From positions 1 through 7,821 of the forward strand of contig JAZQHB010000088.1 of the NCBI GenBank assembly GCA_045540355.1: a stretch of 7,821 bases of DNA. The letters run 5' to 3'. A program made the position numbers and the translations under genes. Under the pieces are notes generated by a model, which was not told where the DNA came from, did no database searches, and saw only the letters and a program-made list of their open reading frames with translations. Of the stretch, positions 1 through 5,513 are shown piece by piece; within the stretch, counting starts at the first letter, position 1, and every line of letters begins with the position of its first letter. The stretch is from RGIG2945 sp045540355 (GTDB lineage: Bacteria; Bacillota; Clostridia; Oscillospirales; Acutalibacteraceae).

Positions 1-3
1 TTT

Positions 4-50
4 CACCTCCTGTTGACAAAAATCATACCACATAAATTTTGATAAGTCTA
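4..50 (-). promoter_or_regulatory. Promoter and ribosome binding site for a leftward gene beyond the left edge
   Basis: On the minus strand a -35-like TAGACT (45-50) is followed by a 17-base spacer and a -10 TATGAT (22-27). A very strong Shine-Dalgarno AGGAGGTG sits at 4-11. The start codon would lie just outside position 1, so a leftward gene is expected to begin there. It has its own promoter and need not depend on read-through from the ribbon-helix-helix gene, whose terminator lies in between. The product cannot be seen. Confidence 0.6.
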
Positions 51-212
51 CGAAGTAATTTTCGAGGTCTTATCTTTGTTTCCAGCGTAGTAAATTTTAA
101 TACGCCAAATTTAAAAACGACTGACCTTTTTATCTCAATCACTTCGTGAATTACAATCACAATTTCAATATAAAATTTTAATTAAAATACACTTAATTTA
201 ATCGTGATGGCA

Positions 213-247
213 GAAAAAATTACCTCTGCCGGTATACTCAGCAGAGG
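213..247 (-). terminator. Rho-independent terminator of the ribbon-helix-helix gene
   Basis: Read leftward, the arms CCTCTGC and GCAGAGG (241-247 and 223-229) form a 7-bp stem around an 11-base loop. The stem is followed by a run of six T (complement of 214-219). It lies about 40 bases past the stop codon of the leftward gene at 289-639, the right place for its terminator. Confidence 0.75.
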
Positions 248-288
248 CAAATTCACCTGTGACATAATACAAATTCTTGTAGCCATTA

Positions 289-639
289 TCACTTGCATAT
301 GAGAAGATATTTTTCAAGAAAATCTTCCCACTCAATATCATATGACATTTTAAGAACAACTCTCATTTTGTCAGGTTCAATAACTGATGTGGTTATCTTC
401 TTACAGATTTTATCTTCCATATTTTGCAGCTTATTATATAGTTCGCCCAACACATTCTCGCTTATGTATTCCATAGTTGTTTCATCTTTTAAGTGTTTGT
501 TATAGAACTCAAGAGCTGCGGTTACATAATCTGTTTTATTGATTTCCCTCTGACCTCTAATACGATTCTGCTCACATTCCTTGTATAATTCATCGCTAAT
601 CCATACGCTTAATTGCTTTCCATTTTTGTGTTTTCCCAT
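289..639 (-). CDS. Small ribbon-helix-helix-like DNA-binding protein
   Basis: This gene encodes 116 residues. The start ATG (637-639) has a perfect AAAGGAGG ribosome binding site (647-654) seven bases upstream, and a terminator follows the TGA stop. The N-terminus is basic, then a short strand-like segment GKQLSVWISDELY (about residues 7-19) and two predicted helices ending near TAALEFYNKHL (about 41-51). This is the layout of ribbon-helix-helix proteins that accompany relaxases and plasmid-type partition or copy-control genes. The remainder (about 55-116) is probably helical and charged. Its position beside a hairpin-rich non-coding region and upstream of another leftward gene fits an auxiliary mobilisation or regulatory protein. 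That role is inferred, and no relaxase is visible here. The final residues, ending LLICK, are unlike the rest, so the C-terminus may have been altered by recombination. Confidence 0.65.
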   Translation of the reverse strand: MGKHKNGKQLSVWISDELYKECEQNRIRGQREINKTDYVTAALEFYNKHLKDETTMEYISENVLGELYNKLQNMEDKICKKITTSVIEPDKMRVVLKMSYDIEWEDFLEKYLLICK

Positions 640-654
640 CGAAATTCCTCCTTT

Positions 655-1122
655 GATGATATTTAAAATTTAGCACACGCTGTAAATCCCTTGACCGTGC
701 GGTTTTGTGGCATAATAGCACACAAAAACATTAAAAAAACCATAATTCTCGACACCGCCAAAAACACCACCTGAATGGCTCAACCATCGCAAAAACTAAG
801 TCACTTTCACCAAAACAGCACCAACACCCCTTTTTCAGCACCACCCCGAACGGCACTGCCGGTCGGTGTTTGACCGCACTGGAGGCGTTCTACGACACCA
901 GTGCTTTTTCCTGCTTCAATTTATTCCGCCGATTTTTTCAGCTTAATTGAGTTCATTTTCAGGCGGCAATTTTGCCATTTTTGCAGTGCTATATTTTATG
1001 TTTTTTATTGCATGACATTTCAGTTATATACTTAACTCTATTGTCCTATATGGTGTATTATCCTATGCTTTGCATTTCTTTTTCCAATATCTACGATGCT
1101 TCTGTTCTGACCTGCACTTAAA
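655..1122. other. Non-coding, hairpin-rich stretch, possible origin of transfer or replication
   Basis: No convincing gene lies in these roughly 470 bases. It contains a locally GC-rich block in otherwise AT-rich DNA. CAGCACCA is repeated at 816-823 and 836-843 (20-bp spacing). Three consecutive hairpins follow: CGGC/GCCG (851-861), GGTC/GACC (861-875) and GCACTGG/CCAGTGC (876-904), the last with a TTTTT tail (905-909) that would make it a rightward terminator. Hairpins next to a ribbon-helix-helix gene are typical of oriT or single-strand origins, but no nic-site consensus was recognised. Around 1048-1066 there may be a very degenerate extra copy of the neighbouring 132-bp repeat. Confidence 0.35.
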
Positions 1123-1640
1123 ATTGTTTTTTAGGTTTAATTACCCGATAGATGTATTGGGTTTTAGAAGTGTATCTGTTTTAGGTAGTGTAAACCCCTT
1201 ATATGAGATGTTATATCTCAAAATCCCGATATATCTATTCTATCAGACTCACAAAATCGATTTTAAGGGCTTAACATAGGGCTTATCTTTTCGGTTCGAG
1301 AGATTAACTTTTCAGGGTGGTGTAACTACCTTACCCCGAATTGTTTTGTCTCTGAACCCTGCCTTGAGGCTCGGTCATACGCATAGAATCGAATTTTAGG
1401 TCTCAAACCTATTTGTGACACGATGATTTTCGAGGTTAACTTTCTCGGGTAGGGTAAATACCTTACCCAAGAATTTTCTTCTCTTAATTCTCTGTCACAG
1501 TCGTTCTCATTTGACCTATTATCGATTTTAAGGTGTTACACTCCCTGTGGCGTTGGCGTAATTAGATGTTAAACTTTCAGGGAGGTGTAACTACCTTACC
1601 GCAAATTTATCGTTTTCAAACCTGCTGTCGCGTTTGCGGC
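1123..1640. repeat. Degenerate tandem array of four ~132-bp units with a central hairpin
   Basis: Units begin with the motif ATCGATTTTAAGG or a variant at 1123, 1256, 1388 and 1521, spaced 133, 132 and 133 bases. Each has a central element at the matching offset (1183, 1315, 1447, 1580). Units 2 and 4 share GGTGTAACTACCTTACC exactly (1319-1335 and 1584-1600). Unit 3 changes this sequence but keeps it self-complementary (1447-1468, ten pairs including one G-U). Outside the core the units diverge, yet several carry their own long-range stem: 1150-1161 with 1225-1236, 1293-1303 with 1349-1358, and 1414-1420 with 1493-1499. The array begins ten bases past the stop codon of the leftward winged-helix gene. 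It could be an iteron-like origin or a repeated structured RNA. No long open frame is convincing here. Confidence 0.7.
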
Positions 1641-1649
1641 TGCAATGCT

Positions 1650-2090
1650 TTAACTTGCAGATTCTTCTTTTGATTTCATATATTCCTGAAATTTCTTTTC
1701 TAATTCTGCTTTCTTAAGCTCTATCGCATTTTTCTCCAACTGCTTTTCAAAATCATAATTTATCGCCTCTTGAATAGGACGAATTTTATACATTAAATTT
1801 CCGTTTCGTTTTTCCCCATCCTTCGTATAGACATATGTATATTCAATTTCAATCAACTGCTTTTCACAAAGCTTATCAATATAATTCCTTACAGTATTTT
1901 TTGAAATACTAAGTGCCTTGCATATAGTTTTATAGCTTGGCCAACATTTGAAAGTTTTTCTGTCTTCACATTTTAAGAGGAAAGCATAGAGAGCAATTTC
2001 ACCTGCTCGCAAACCAAAATTAAAAATTTCATTAGGCATCGGGAAATAATTTTTAATTGCATCTCGTTTTGGGTATTGAGTATATTTCAT
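1650..2090 (-). CDS. Winged helix-turn-helix protein, replication-initiator or regulator type
   Basis: The product has 146 residues. ATG at 2088-2090 is chosen because AAAGGAG (2096-2102) lies five bases upstream. An ATG at 2103-2105 overlaps the previous gene's stop and has no such site. Residues 1-30 contain FPMPNEIFNFGLRAGEIALY, resembling the first helices of phage and plasmid replication proteins. Residues about 48-92 (CWPSYKTICKALSISKNTVR, then a helix and LIEIEYTY) form a winged helix-turn-helix of the HTH_36 type. The last 40 residues are a charged coiled coil. The stop is followed closely by the 132-bp repeat array, the arrangement expected if this protein binds those repeats, but that is inference. 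It is the second gene of an operon with the excisionase-like gene. It could equally be a transcriptional regulator of the element. Confidence 0.7.
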   Translation of the reverse strand: MKYTQYPKRDAIKNYFPMPNEIFNFGLRAGEIALYAFLLKCEDRKTFKCWPSYKTICKALSISKNTVRNYIDKLCEKQLIEIEYTYVYTKDGEKRNGNLMYKIRPIQEAINYDFEKQLEKNAIELKKAELEKKFQEYMKSKEESAS

Positions 2091-2101
2091 ATTTGCTCCT
2101 T

Positions 2102-2305
2102 TCATCCGCCGGACTTTTTATCAATCCAGTCACAGAATTTATCCTTGGGTACTATAATTCTGCTGCCGATTTTTATACTTGGAAAATCTTTTTCATGCAT
2201 CAATTCATATGCAGAGGTAAGAGATATTCCGAGTACATTTTTTATTGTTTCCGCATTTAACATCAGCGGAAGCTCATCGTAAGATTTGTAAATAGATTCT
2301 TTCAT
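2102..2305 (-). CDS. Excisionase-like helix-turn-helix DNA-binding protein
   Basis: This is a 67-residue protein. ATG at 2303-2305 is preferred, with GGAG at 2315-2318 nine bases upstream; the in-frame TTG at 2309-2311 is only three bases from it. The core (about residues 15-62) reads LNAETIKNVLGISLTSAYEL, a helix-turn-helix, then a wing with IKIGSRIIVPKDKFCDWI. This is the signature of the HTH_17/AlpA-type excisionase family encoded on integrative elements. Such proteins bend DNA at attachment sites to direct excision or act as regulators. The downstream winged-helix gene begins within the end of this one and its ribosome binding site overlaps the stop, so the two are co-transcribed. Repeated motifs upstream (2348-2447) may be its operators. 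No intact cognate integrase lies beside it; the serine recombinase far to the right is broken. Confidence 0.75.
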   Translation of the reverse strand: MKESIYKSYDELPLMLNAETIKNVLGISLTSAYELMHEKDFPSIKIGSRIIVPKDKFCDWIDKKSGG

Positions 2306-2361
2306 TTTCAATCACTCCTTTTTGATAGAGGTTATATTCTTTTTGTTTATTCTCTATTTTT

Positions 2362-2390
2362 ATTTTAACAAAACACTTGCATTTTGTAAA
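2362..2390 (-). promoter_or_regulatory. Promoter of the excisionase-like/winged-helix operon
   Basis: The minus strand has a -35 TTTACA (2385-2390), a 17-base spacer and a -10 TAAAAT (2362-2367), about 57 bases before the ATG of the excisionase-like gene. It overlaps the rightward promoter at 2377-2405, so polymerase binding at one should hinder the other. Confidence 0.5.
2371..2382 (+). repeat. Left copy of a 12-bp direct repeat flanking the cargo pair
   Basis: AAACACTTGCAT here is identical to 4556-4567. A TATTTTA lies a few bases upstream of both copies (2361-2367 and 4545-4551). This copy contains the -35 hexamer of the rightward promoter. Together the two copies bracket the DUF6076 and metallopeptidase genes. 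Confidence 0.55.
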
Positions 2391-2405
2391 TAGATGTTCT
2401 ATAAT
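2377..2405 (+). promoter_or_regulatory. Promoter of the DUF6076 gene
   Basis: A -35 TTGCAT (2377-2382), a 17-base spacer and a perfect -10 TATAAT (2400-2405) give a strong sigma-A-type promoter. The expected start of transcription is near 2412, leaving a leader of about 55 bases before the ATG at 2468. Confidence 0.7.
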
Positions 2406-2467
2406 TAAAACATATTCTCTACTTTTGAATATGCATTATCTATTTTTAGAAATTTTTGGAGGACCAT

Positions 2468-3643
2468 ATGTTTTCATTTAAAGCATACTTTTTTAATCAC
2501 GATGTTTATATAAATGAGAAATATAAATACACTGCCGGTGAGATACTGACAGCGTATTTGAACACAGACTTTTACGATGATATTATAGAGTTTGATGCAA
2601 TAAGAGTTTTGCGCAGACTGAAAGAAAATTTAAAGATTGATGAGTTTTTGGACTATGAACTCCAATCCAAATACAACTCGAATGTATATGAGGCAATATC
2701 AATTTTTGAGCATATACACGACAAATTAAAAAAGCTACCGCCGTACAATAAAATCATAAGACCCGATTATATAAAATTGGATGATTTGATAAATAAGTAT
2801 GACGAATTTTTTGAAGACGGATTAAAAGATTATGACGAAGAAATCACTTGGGAAACTTCTACAAAATACGGAACCGGAGAAATTACTGACAGCGGACACG
2901 GAAGATTAAGACTGCATACTTTCTTCCCTGATGATGCTGAAGAAATTAAAAAGTATGACAAGGATATGGTTGAATTATTAGTTAAATTCAATTCTGCTAT
3001 AGAATATTTTTTTGAAAGTTATATATCTTTTCTTGAATCATATAAAAATATATTTGAAATTTTTATACCATTCATTGATGAATTTCTGCATTGCAAAGAA
3101 ACATATCTTACACCGACAGAGCTTGCAAAAGCATTTGATGAATACAACAAAAAACACGGAATTAATTTTACAAAAATTCAATGCCGTATGAACTCATTCC
3201 GTTATAAATCTTTGCTTGATACTTCAGGCAATTCCATTCTGTGTGAGGAAATCAATTTCGAGGATTTACAGTCATTCTTATATTTTGATTTCTTTAACGG
3301 AATCAGAAACAACTATATTCCAAACAAATGTAAGAATTGCGGAAAATATTTTTTAATTCATGGCGGAAAGTATTTCAGTTATTGCGACAGAAAATTAAAG
3401 GACGAGCCATCCAAAACTTGCCGTGATGTCGGTTCCAGACGCAGATATGATGACAAATGCAAAAATGACCCTATCTGGCAAACTTATAACAGAGCATACA
3501 AAGCTCATTATGCCCGATATATGAAAAAGAAAATGACCATCTCCGAATTCGAAGAATGGTCACGATTTGCATCCGAAATAAGGGATAAAGCCATCGCCGG
3601 AGAAATTCCGTTTGATGACTATTATACCCAGATTCGAAAATAG
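2468..3643 (+). CDS. DUF6076-like protein with C-terminal zinc ribbon
   Basis: The protein has 391 residues. ATG at 2468 is chosen because GGAGG (2458-2462) lies five bases upstream; the in-frame TTG at 2456 overlaps that site. Residues about 1-280 are acidic and mostly helical, with no recognised catalytic motif. The C-terminal part has Cys288-x2-Cys291 in NKCKNCGKYFLIHG, then Cys306 (SYCDR) and Cys318 (KTCRDVG), a likely four-cysteine zinc site. A basic helical tail follows with DPIWQTYNRAYKAHYARYMK. This cysteine pattern and tail match my memory of the DUF6076 family, whose function is unknown and which is common in accessory regions of Firmicutes. The zinc ribbon and basic tail suggest nucleic-acid binding, but this is inference. 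It is followed after 92 bases by a putative metallopeptidase and has its own strong promoter. Confidence 0.75.
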   Translation: MFSFKAYFFNHDVYINEKYKYTAGEILTAYLNTDFYDDIIEFDAIRVLRRLKENLKIDEFLDYELQSKYNSNVYEAISIFEHIHDKLKKLPPYNKIIRPDYIKLDDLINKYDEFFEDGLKDYDEEITWETSTKYGTGEITDSGHGRLRLHTFFPDDAEEIKKYDKDMVELLVKFNSAIEYFFESYISFLESYKNIFEIFIPFIDEFLHCKETYLTPTELAKAFDEYNKKHGINFTKIQCRMNSFRYKSLLDTSGNSILCEEINFEDLQSFLYFDFFNGIRNNYIPNKCKNCGKYFLIHGGKYFSYCDRKLKDEPSKTCRDVGSRRRYDDKCKNDPIWQTYNRAYKAHYARYMKKKMTISEFEEWSRFASEIRDKAIAGEIPFDDYYTQIRK

Positions 3644-3655
3644 TCTATTTCTTTG

Positions 3656-3683
3656 TTTACAGTGGGTCAGATTTTGATATAGG
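3656..3683 (+). promoter_or_regulatory. Possible promoter of the metallopeptidase gene
   Basis: TTTACA (3656-3661), a 16-base spacer and TATAGG (3678-3683) lie in the 92-base gap. An overlapping alternative is TTGATA (3675-3680) with TTAAAA (3698-3703). No terminator is visible between the two genes, so this may be a secondary promoter within an operon. Confidence 0.35.
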
Positions 3684-3735
3684 ATATAGTAACAATTTTA
3701 AAAATTAAAAACATATTCGAATCAAAGGAGAATTT

Positions 3736-4521
3736 ATGTTCAGCAAAAGTAATATAGTGTTTGAAAAAGATATTTTTTCAGACAAAGCAAGTACAATAGA
3801 TAAAGAAACCATAATAAATTCTATATACGAATTAGCAGTAAAAGAAATTTCAACATTAGGGATTATTTCGTTAGAAAAAATTATAATTGGGAAAGTTGAC
3901 TTATTTGAAAAAACACTTGGTTCCGCAAGAATAAATTGTGGAAAATCCGAAATTAAACTTTCTCGTAAAACAGCGGTAGAATTAGTTAATAAAAATGATT
4001 CATCAAGATATAAAAATGCATTTGCAACATTTAAACATGAGTTTTATCATGTTTATGACTATGAGCATATACTAGTTAATCTTTTAAAGAATTCTGTAGG
4101 AGGATTCACGAAAGAACAAGATGGATTTGATATGTGGACAGAATTTTTTGCGGCATATTCAACATTTGACATTTATGAACAGAACAATATTTATGAAAGT
4201 TTTGAATATGTTTTTAAGAATGACGCAGACAATACGAAACAGAAAAAATATTATACATGCCAATTATTAGGATACTATATGCACAACAATCACGCATCAG
4301 TATGTGATGACCTTATTAGAAAATATTTAAATGAATCGTGTGTCAAAAAAATTAGTAATCTGCTAAATTCTCTAATAGCTATATATCCTAATATTTCCTT
4401 AGAAAATTTGATTGACCTACACAAATTAATAGAGGATGTAATTTTACCTAAAACTAACTTGGGCAACTACATCCCTGTTGATATTAATGATATTTGGAAG
4501 AGTTTTCAGAGAAGAAAATAA
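3736..4521 (+). CDS. Putative zinc metallopeptidase (HEXXH...E)
   Basis: The product has 261 residues. ATG at 3736 follows AAAGGAG (3724-3730) by five bases. The sequence FKHEFYHVYDYEH contains the zinc-binding HEXXH (His101-Glu102-x-x-His105). Thirty residues later comes WTEFFAAYSTF, where Glu136 is the likely third zinc ligand in an ExxA context. This spacing is like the ImmA/IrrE-type and related mini-gluzincins. No signal peptide or membrane segment is apparent, so a cytoplasmic enzyme is likely. Residues after about 150 are helical and lysine/asparagine-rich, with no recognised domain. Cytoplasmic peptidases of this kind on mobile elements often cleave repressors, antitoxins or stress regulators. 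The substrate here is unknown. The upstream DUF6076 protein is the obvious candidate partner. The AAA-rich codon use is more extreme than that of the recombinase, hinting at a separate origin. Confidence 0.6.
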   Translation: MFSKSNIVFEKDIFSDKASTIDKETIINSIYELAVKEISTLGIISLEKIIIGKVDLFEKTLGSARINCGKSEIKLSRKTAVELVNKNDSSRYKNAFATFKHEFYHVYDYEHILVNLLKNSVGGFTKEQDGFDMWTEFFAAYSTFDIYEQNNIYESFEYVFKNDADNTKQKKYYTCQLLGYYMHNNHASVCDDLIRKYLNESCVKKISNLLNSLIAIYPNISLENLIDLHKLIEDVILPKTNLGNYIPVDINDIWKSFQRRK

Positions 4522-4555
4522 TTATAATATTTTTAGTATTTGTGTATTTTATTAT

Positions 4556-4567
4556 AAACACTTGCAT
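4556..4567 (+). repeat. Right copy of the 12-bp direct repeat flanking the cargo pair
   Basis: AAACACTTGCAT lies 35 bases past the metallopeptidase stop and is identical to 2371-2382. As in the left copy it includes TTGCAT, but no good -10 follows at the right distance and no gene follows. It may be a leftover of the ancestral promoter region after insertion of the cargo. Confidence 0.5.
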
Positions 4568-4647
4568 ATCCTTGAATGATTCATAAGAATTGTTGATGCT
4601 ATTATAAGACCTTAGCAAACGAATACTAAACACATAATACTATATCG

Positions 4648-4678
4648 AAAAAATAACCCTCGCATATGAAGCGAGGGT
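4648..4678 (-). terminator. Strong terminator of the leftward small-protein operon
   Basis: ACCCTCGC (4656-4663) and GCGAGGGT (4671-4678) form an 8-bp GC-rich stem with a 7-base loop. Read leftward the stem is followed by TTATTTTTT. It lies just past the stop of the 48-residue gene. Rightward the following sequence is only moderately T-rich, so it may also partly stop transcription from the cargo genes. Confidence 0.8.
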
Positions 4679-4684
4679 ATGTAA

Positions 4685-4831
4685 TCACTTTCTTTTTTCG
4701 ATTGTGATTTTGAAAAAGGGACATTTAAAGATAATATTTACACCCTTCTTCTTAGCGGTATGTGCCATCATATGAATTGACACCCAATACAAAATAATTA
4801 ACCATGTTACAAAAATTAGTGTTCCTAACAC
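4685..4831 (-). CDS. 48-residue small membrane protein, GTG start
   Basis: This short gene has a GTG start (4829-4831) six bases after an ideal AGGAGGTG (4838-4845) and a TGA stop at 4685-4687. The product begins with a hydrophobic stretch (LGTLIFVTWLIILYWVSI, residues 2-19), one transmembrane segment. It then has a basic tail with KKK near residues 26-28 and KRK at the end. A small single-span protein with a positively charged tail is the general form of type I toxin-like peptides, small membrane regulators and some holin-like proteins. I do not recognise a family. It is the second gene of a leftward operon and ends seven bases before a strong terminator. A hairpin overlapping its ribosome binding site suggests translation depends on the upstream gene. 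Confidence 0.6.
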   Translation of the reverse strand: MLGTLIFVTWLIILYWVSIHMMAHTAKKKGVNIIFKCPFFKITIEKRK

Positions 4832-4843
4832 TATAAACACCTC

Positions 4844-4866
4844 CTGTAGTCTATACTTGACTACAG
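4844..4866 (-). promoter_or_regulatory. Hairpin overlapping a stop codon and ribosome binding site
   Basis: In the leftward transcript CTGTAGTC (4859-4866) pairs perfectly with GACTACAG (4844-4851) around the loop AAGTATA. The UAG stop of the upstream gene spans the loop and the second arm, and the second arm takes in the first two bases of the AGGAGGTG site of the downstream gene. A ribosome finishing the first gene would open the hairpin, a classic layout for translational coupling. Confidence 0.55.
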
Positions 4867-5153
4867 AGTGTTAACGAAGTGTTTAAACATGTCTTATAAC
4901 TAACCATACAATTTAATATTGTCAATAAAGGAAAAATCATTATCGGTTGAATGGCATATAAAAGTTTCAATTTGGGAGTTTGATGTTTGTGCAGAGGAGA
5001 ATTTTTTATTAATTCGTAATAAAAACTGCGTTCAAGCTCTTGCTGTAGTTTTATGATGGTTTTTTGAAGCACTTTGTCTATTTTTCGTTGGATACATCTA
5101 TGTCTACTTTTTCTGTCAACACCCTTAAGATTAGACAGTAATTCTTTTAGCAT
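4851..5153 (-). CDS. 100-residue protein, coiled coil plus one membrane segment
   Basis: ATG at 5151-5153 is preferred: GAGG (5162-5165) lies eight bases upstream. GTG at 5160-5162 and ATG at 5157-5159 overlap or touch that site. The N-terminal half is strongly basic (VDRKSRHRCIQRKIDKVLQK) and continues as an amphipathic helix rich in L, Q and E (about residues 29-52). A hydrophobic segment near residues 67-87 (LKLLYAIQPIMIFPLLTILN) is a likely membrane span. The stop is TAG. No family is recognised. The gene is real in expression terms: it follows a perfect consensus promoter with a short leader, and is co-transcribed with a second membrane peptide whose ribosome binding site is partly masked by a hairpin around this stop. 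Function is unknown. Confidence 0.55.
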   Translation of the reverse strand: MLKELLSNLKGVDRKSRHRCIQRKIDKVLQKTIIKLQQELERSFYYELIKNSPLHKHQTPKLKLLYAIQPIMIFPLLTILNCMVSYKTCLNTSLTLCSQV

Positions 5154-5177
5154 AAACATCACCTCTCAATCAAGTAT

Positions 5178-5206
5178 ATTATACGTCTTTTTTAACACAT
5201 TGTCAA
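5178..5206 (-). promoter_or_regulatory. Perfect consensus sigma-A promoter, leftward
   Basis: TTGACA (5201-5206), a 17-base spacer and TATAAT (5178-5183) match the consensus at all twelve positions. Transcription should start near 5171 and run through the two small membrane-protein genes to the terminator at 4648-4678. This is the strongest promoter in the window. The ribosome binding site of the divergent short frame (5211-5217) lies directly upstream of its -35. Confidence 0.85.
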
Positions 5207-5222
5207 TAATGGAGGTGATAAG

Positions 5223-5345
5223 TTGAAAGATGTATTAGAAATAGAAATACACGATTGTGATATCTGTGTAGGTAAAGGTACAGGCAGATATGTTAAAGGT
5301 ATAGAAGAGTTTTCAATAGCATCAATAAAGCATCAAAAGGCATAA
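5223..5345 (+). CDS. Short 40-residue frame, possibly the first half of a broken gene
   Basis: GGAGGTG (5211-5217) lies five bases before a TTG start (5223-5225). The 40 residues contain Cys-x2-Cys followed by glycines (DCDICVGKGTGRY, residues 11-23), like one CxxCxGxG zinc-finger module. The frame stops at TAA (5343-5345). The same frame is then open again for 32 codons (GSEDRVLQTAERWEQFGQSF and further) to a second TAA at 5442-5444. That continuation looks protein-like, so the frame may be a 73-codon gene broken by one substitution. No good rightward promoter is visible; the leftward consensus promoter occupies the upstream region. A GGAGG at 5446-5450 is not followed by a start codon, as if a further gene had been deleted. 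No family is recognised. Confidence 0.4.
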   Translation: MKDVLEIEIHDCDICVGKGTGRYVKGIEEFSIASIKHQKA

Positions 5346-5476
5346 GGTTCAGAAGACCGAGTGCTACAAACGGCGGAGCGGTGGGAACAATTTGGACAGT
5401 CCTTTTTATATGACATTGTCTCCAAACCCTTTACTATTATATAACGGAGGTTTTATATACTAAAGTTTTTTATCAT
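5346..5476 (+). other. Possible remnant coding sequence or structured leader
   Basis: This stretch continues the previous frame after its stop. It also has pairing potential: TTTGGA (5390-5395) with TCCAAA (5420-5425), and ACCG with CGGT around 5359-5383. It leads directly to a terminator, so it could be an untranslated RNA. I do not recognise a known riboswitch motif in it. Confidence 0.25.
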
Positions 5477-5502
5477 CCCCAGTATAACTGGGGGTTTATT
5501 TC
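5477..5502 (+). terminator. Rightward rho-independent terminator
   Basis: CCCCAGT (5477-5483) and ACTGGGG (5487-5493) form a 7-bp stem with a three-base loop, followed by GTTTATTT. It ends any rightward transcript from the 5223 frame. Confidence 0.7.
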
Positions 5503-5513
5503 CACGCCTAAAG

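Larger units (their letters stand above)
2348..2447 (-). repeat. Three copies of an AAAAATAGAGAATA-like motif, candidate operators
   Basis: Read leftward, AAAAATAGAGAATA (2348-2361), AAAAGTAGAGAATA (2413-2426) and AAAAATAGATAATG (2434-2447) are near-identical 14-mers in the same orientation. The last two are 21 bp apart, two helical turns. They flank the overlapping divergent promoters, so they may be sites for the excisionase-like or winged-helix protein. A 13-base TTTGTAAATAGAT also occurs twice nearby (2285-2297 and 2383-2395). The AT-rich context raises the chance background. Confidence 0.4.

Noticed and set aside
198..341. A 47-codon leftward frame overlapping the end of the ribbon-helix-helix gene in another frame
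   Set aside because: It has a coding-like look, but it lacks a ribosome binding site and runs straight through the terminator stem at 213-247. A residue of an older gene is possible but not supportable.
1070..1279. Rightward open frame of 69 codons in the repeat array
   Set aside because: No ribosome binding site, and it lies across repeat units that are conserved as hairpins rather than codons.
1293..1303. GGTTCGAGAGA, resembling a tRNA T-arm
   Set aside because: It is not conserved in the other 132-bp units, and no acceptor stem or anticodon arm can be drawn around it.
2057..2282. Rightward open frames over the excisionase-like and winged-helix genes
   Set aside because: They are opposite-strand shadows of two clear leftward genes and have no ribosome binding sites.
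4532..4630. 9-bp inverted repeat TTTAGTATT / AATACTAAA after the metallopeptidase gene
   Set aside because: The arms are pure AT-rich sequence 81 bases apart; chance is a sufficient explanation.
5346..5476. Possible riboswitch upstream of the terminator
   Set aside because: Some pairing is possible, but no known aptamer core (T-box, TPP, SAM, ZTP, c-di-GMP) could be matched, and no gene follows that it could control.
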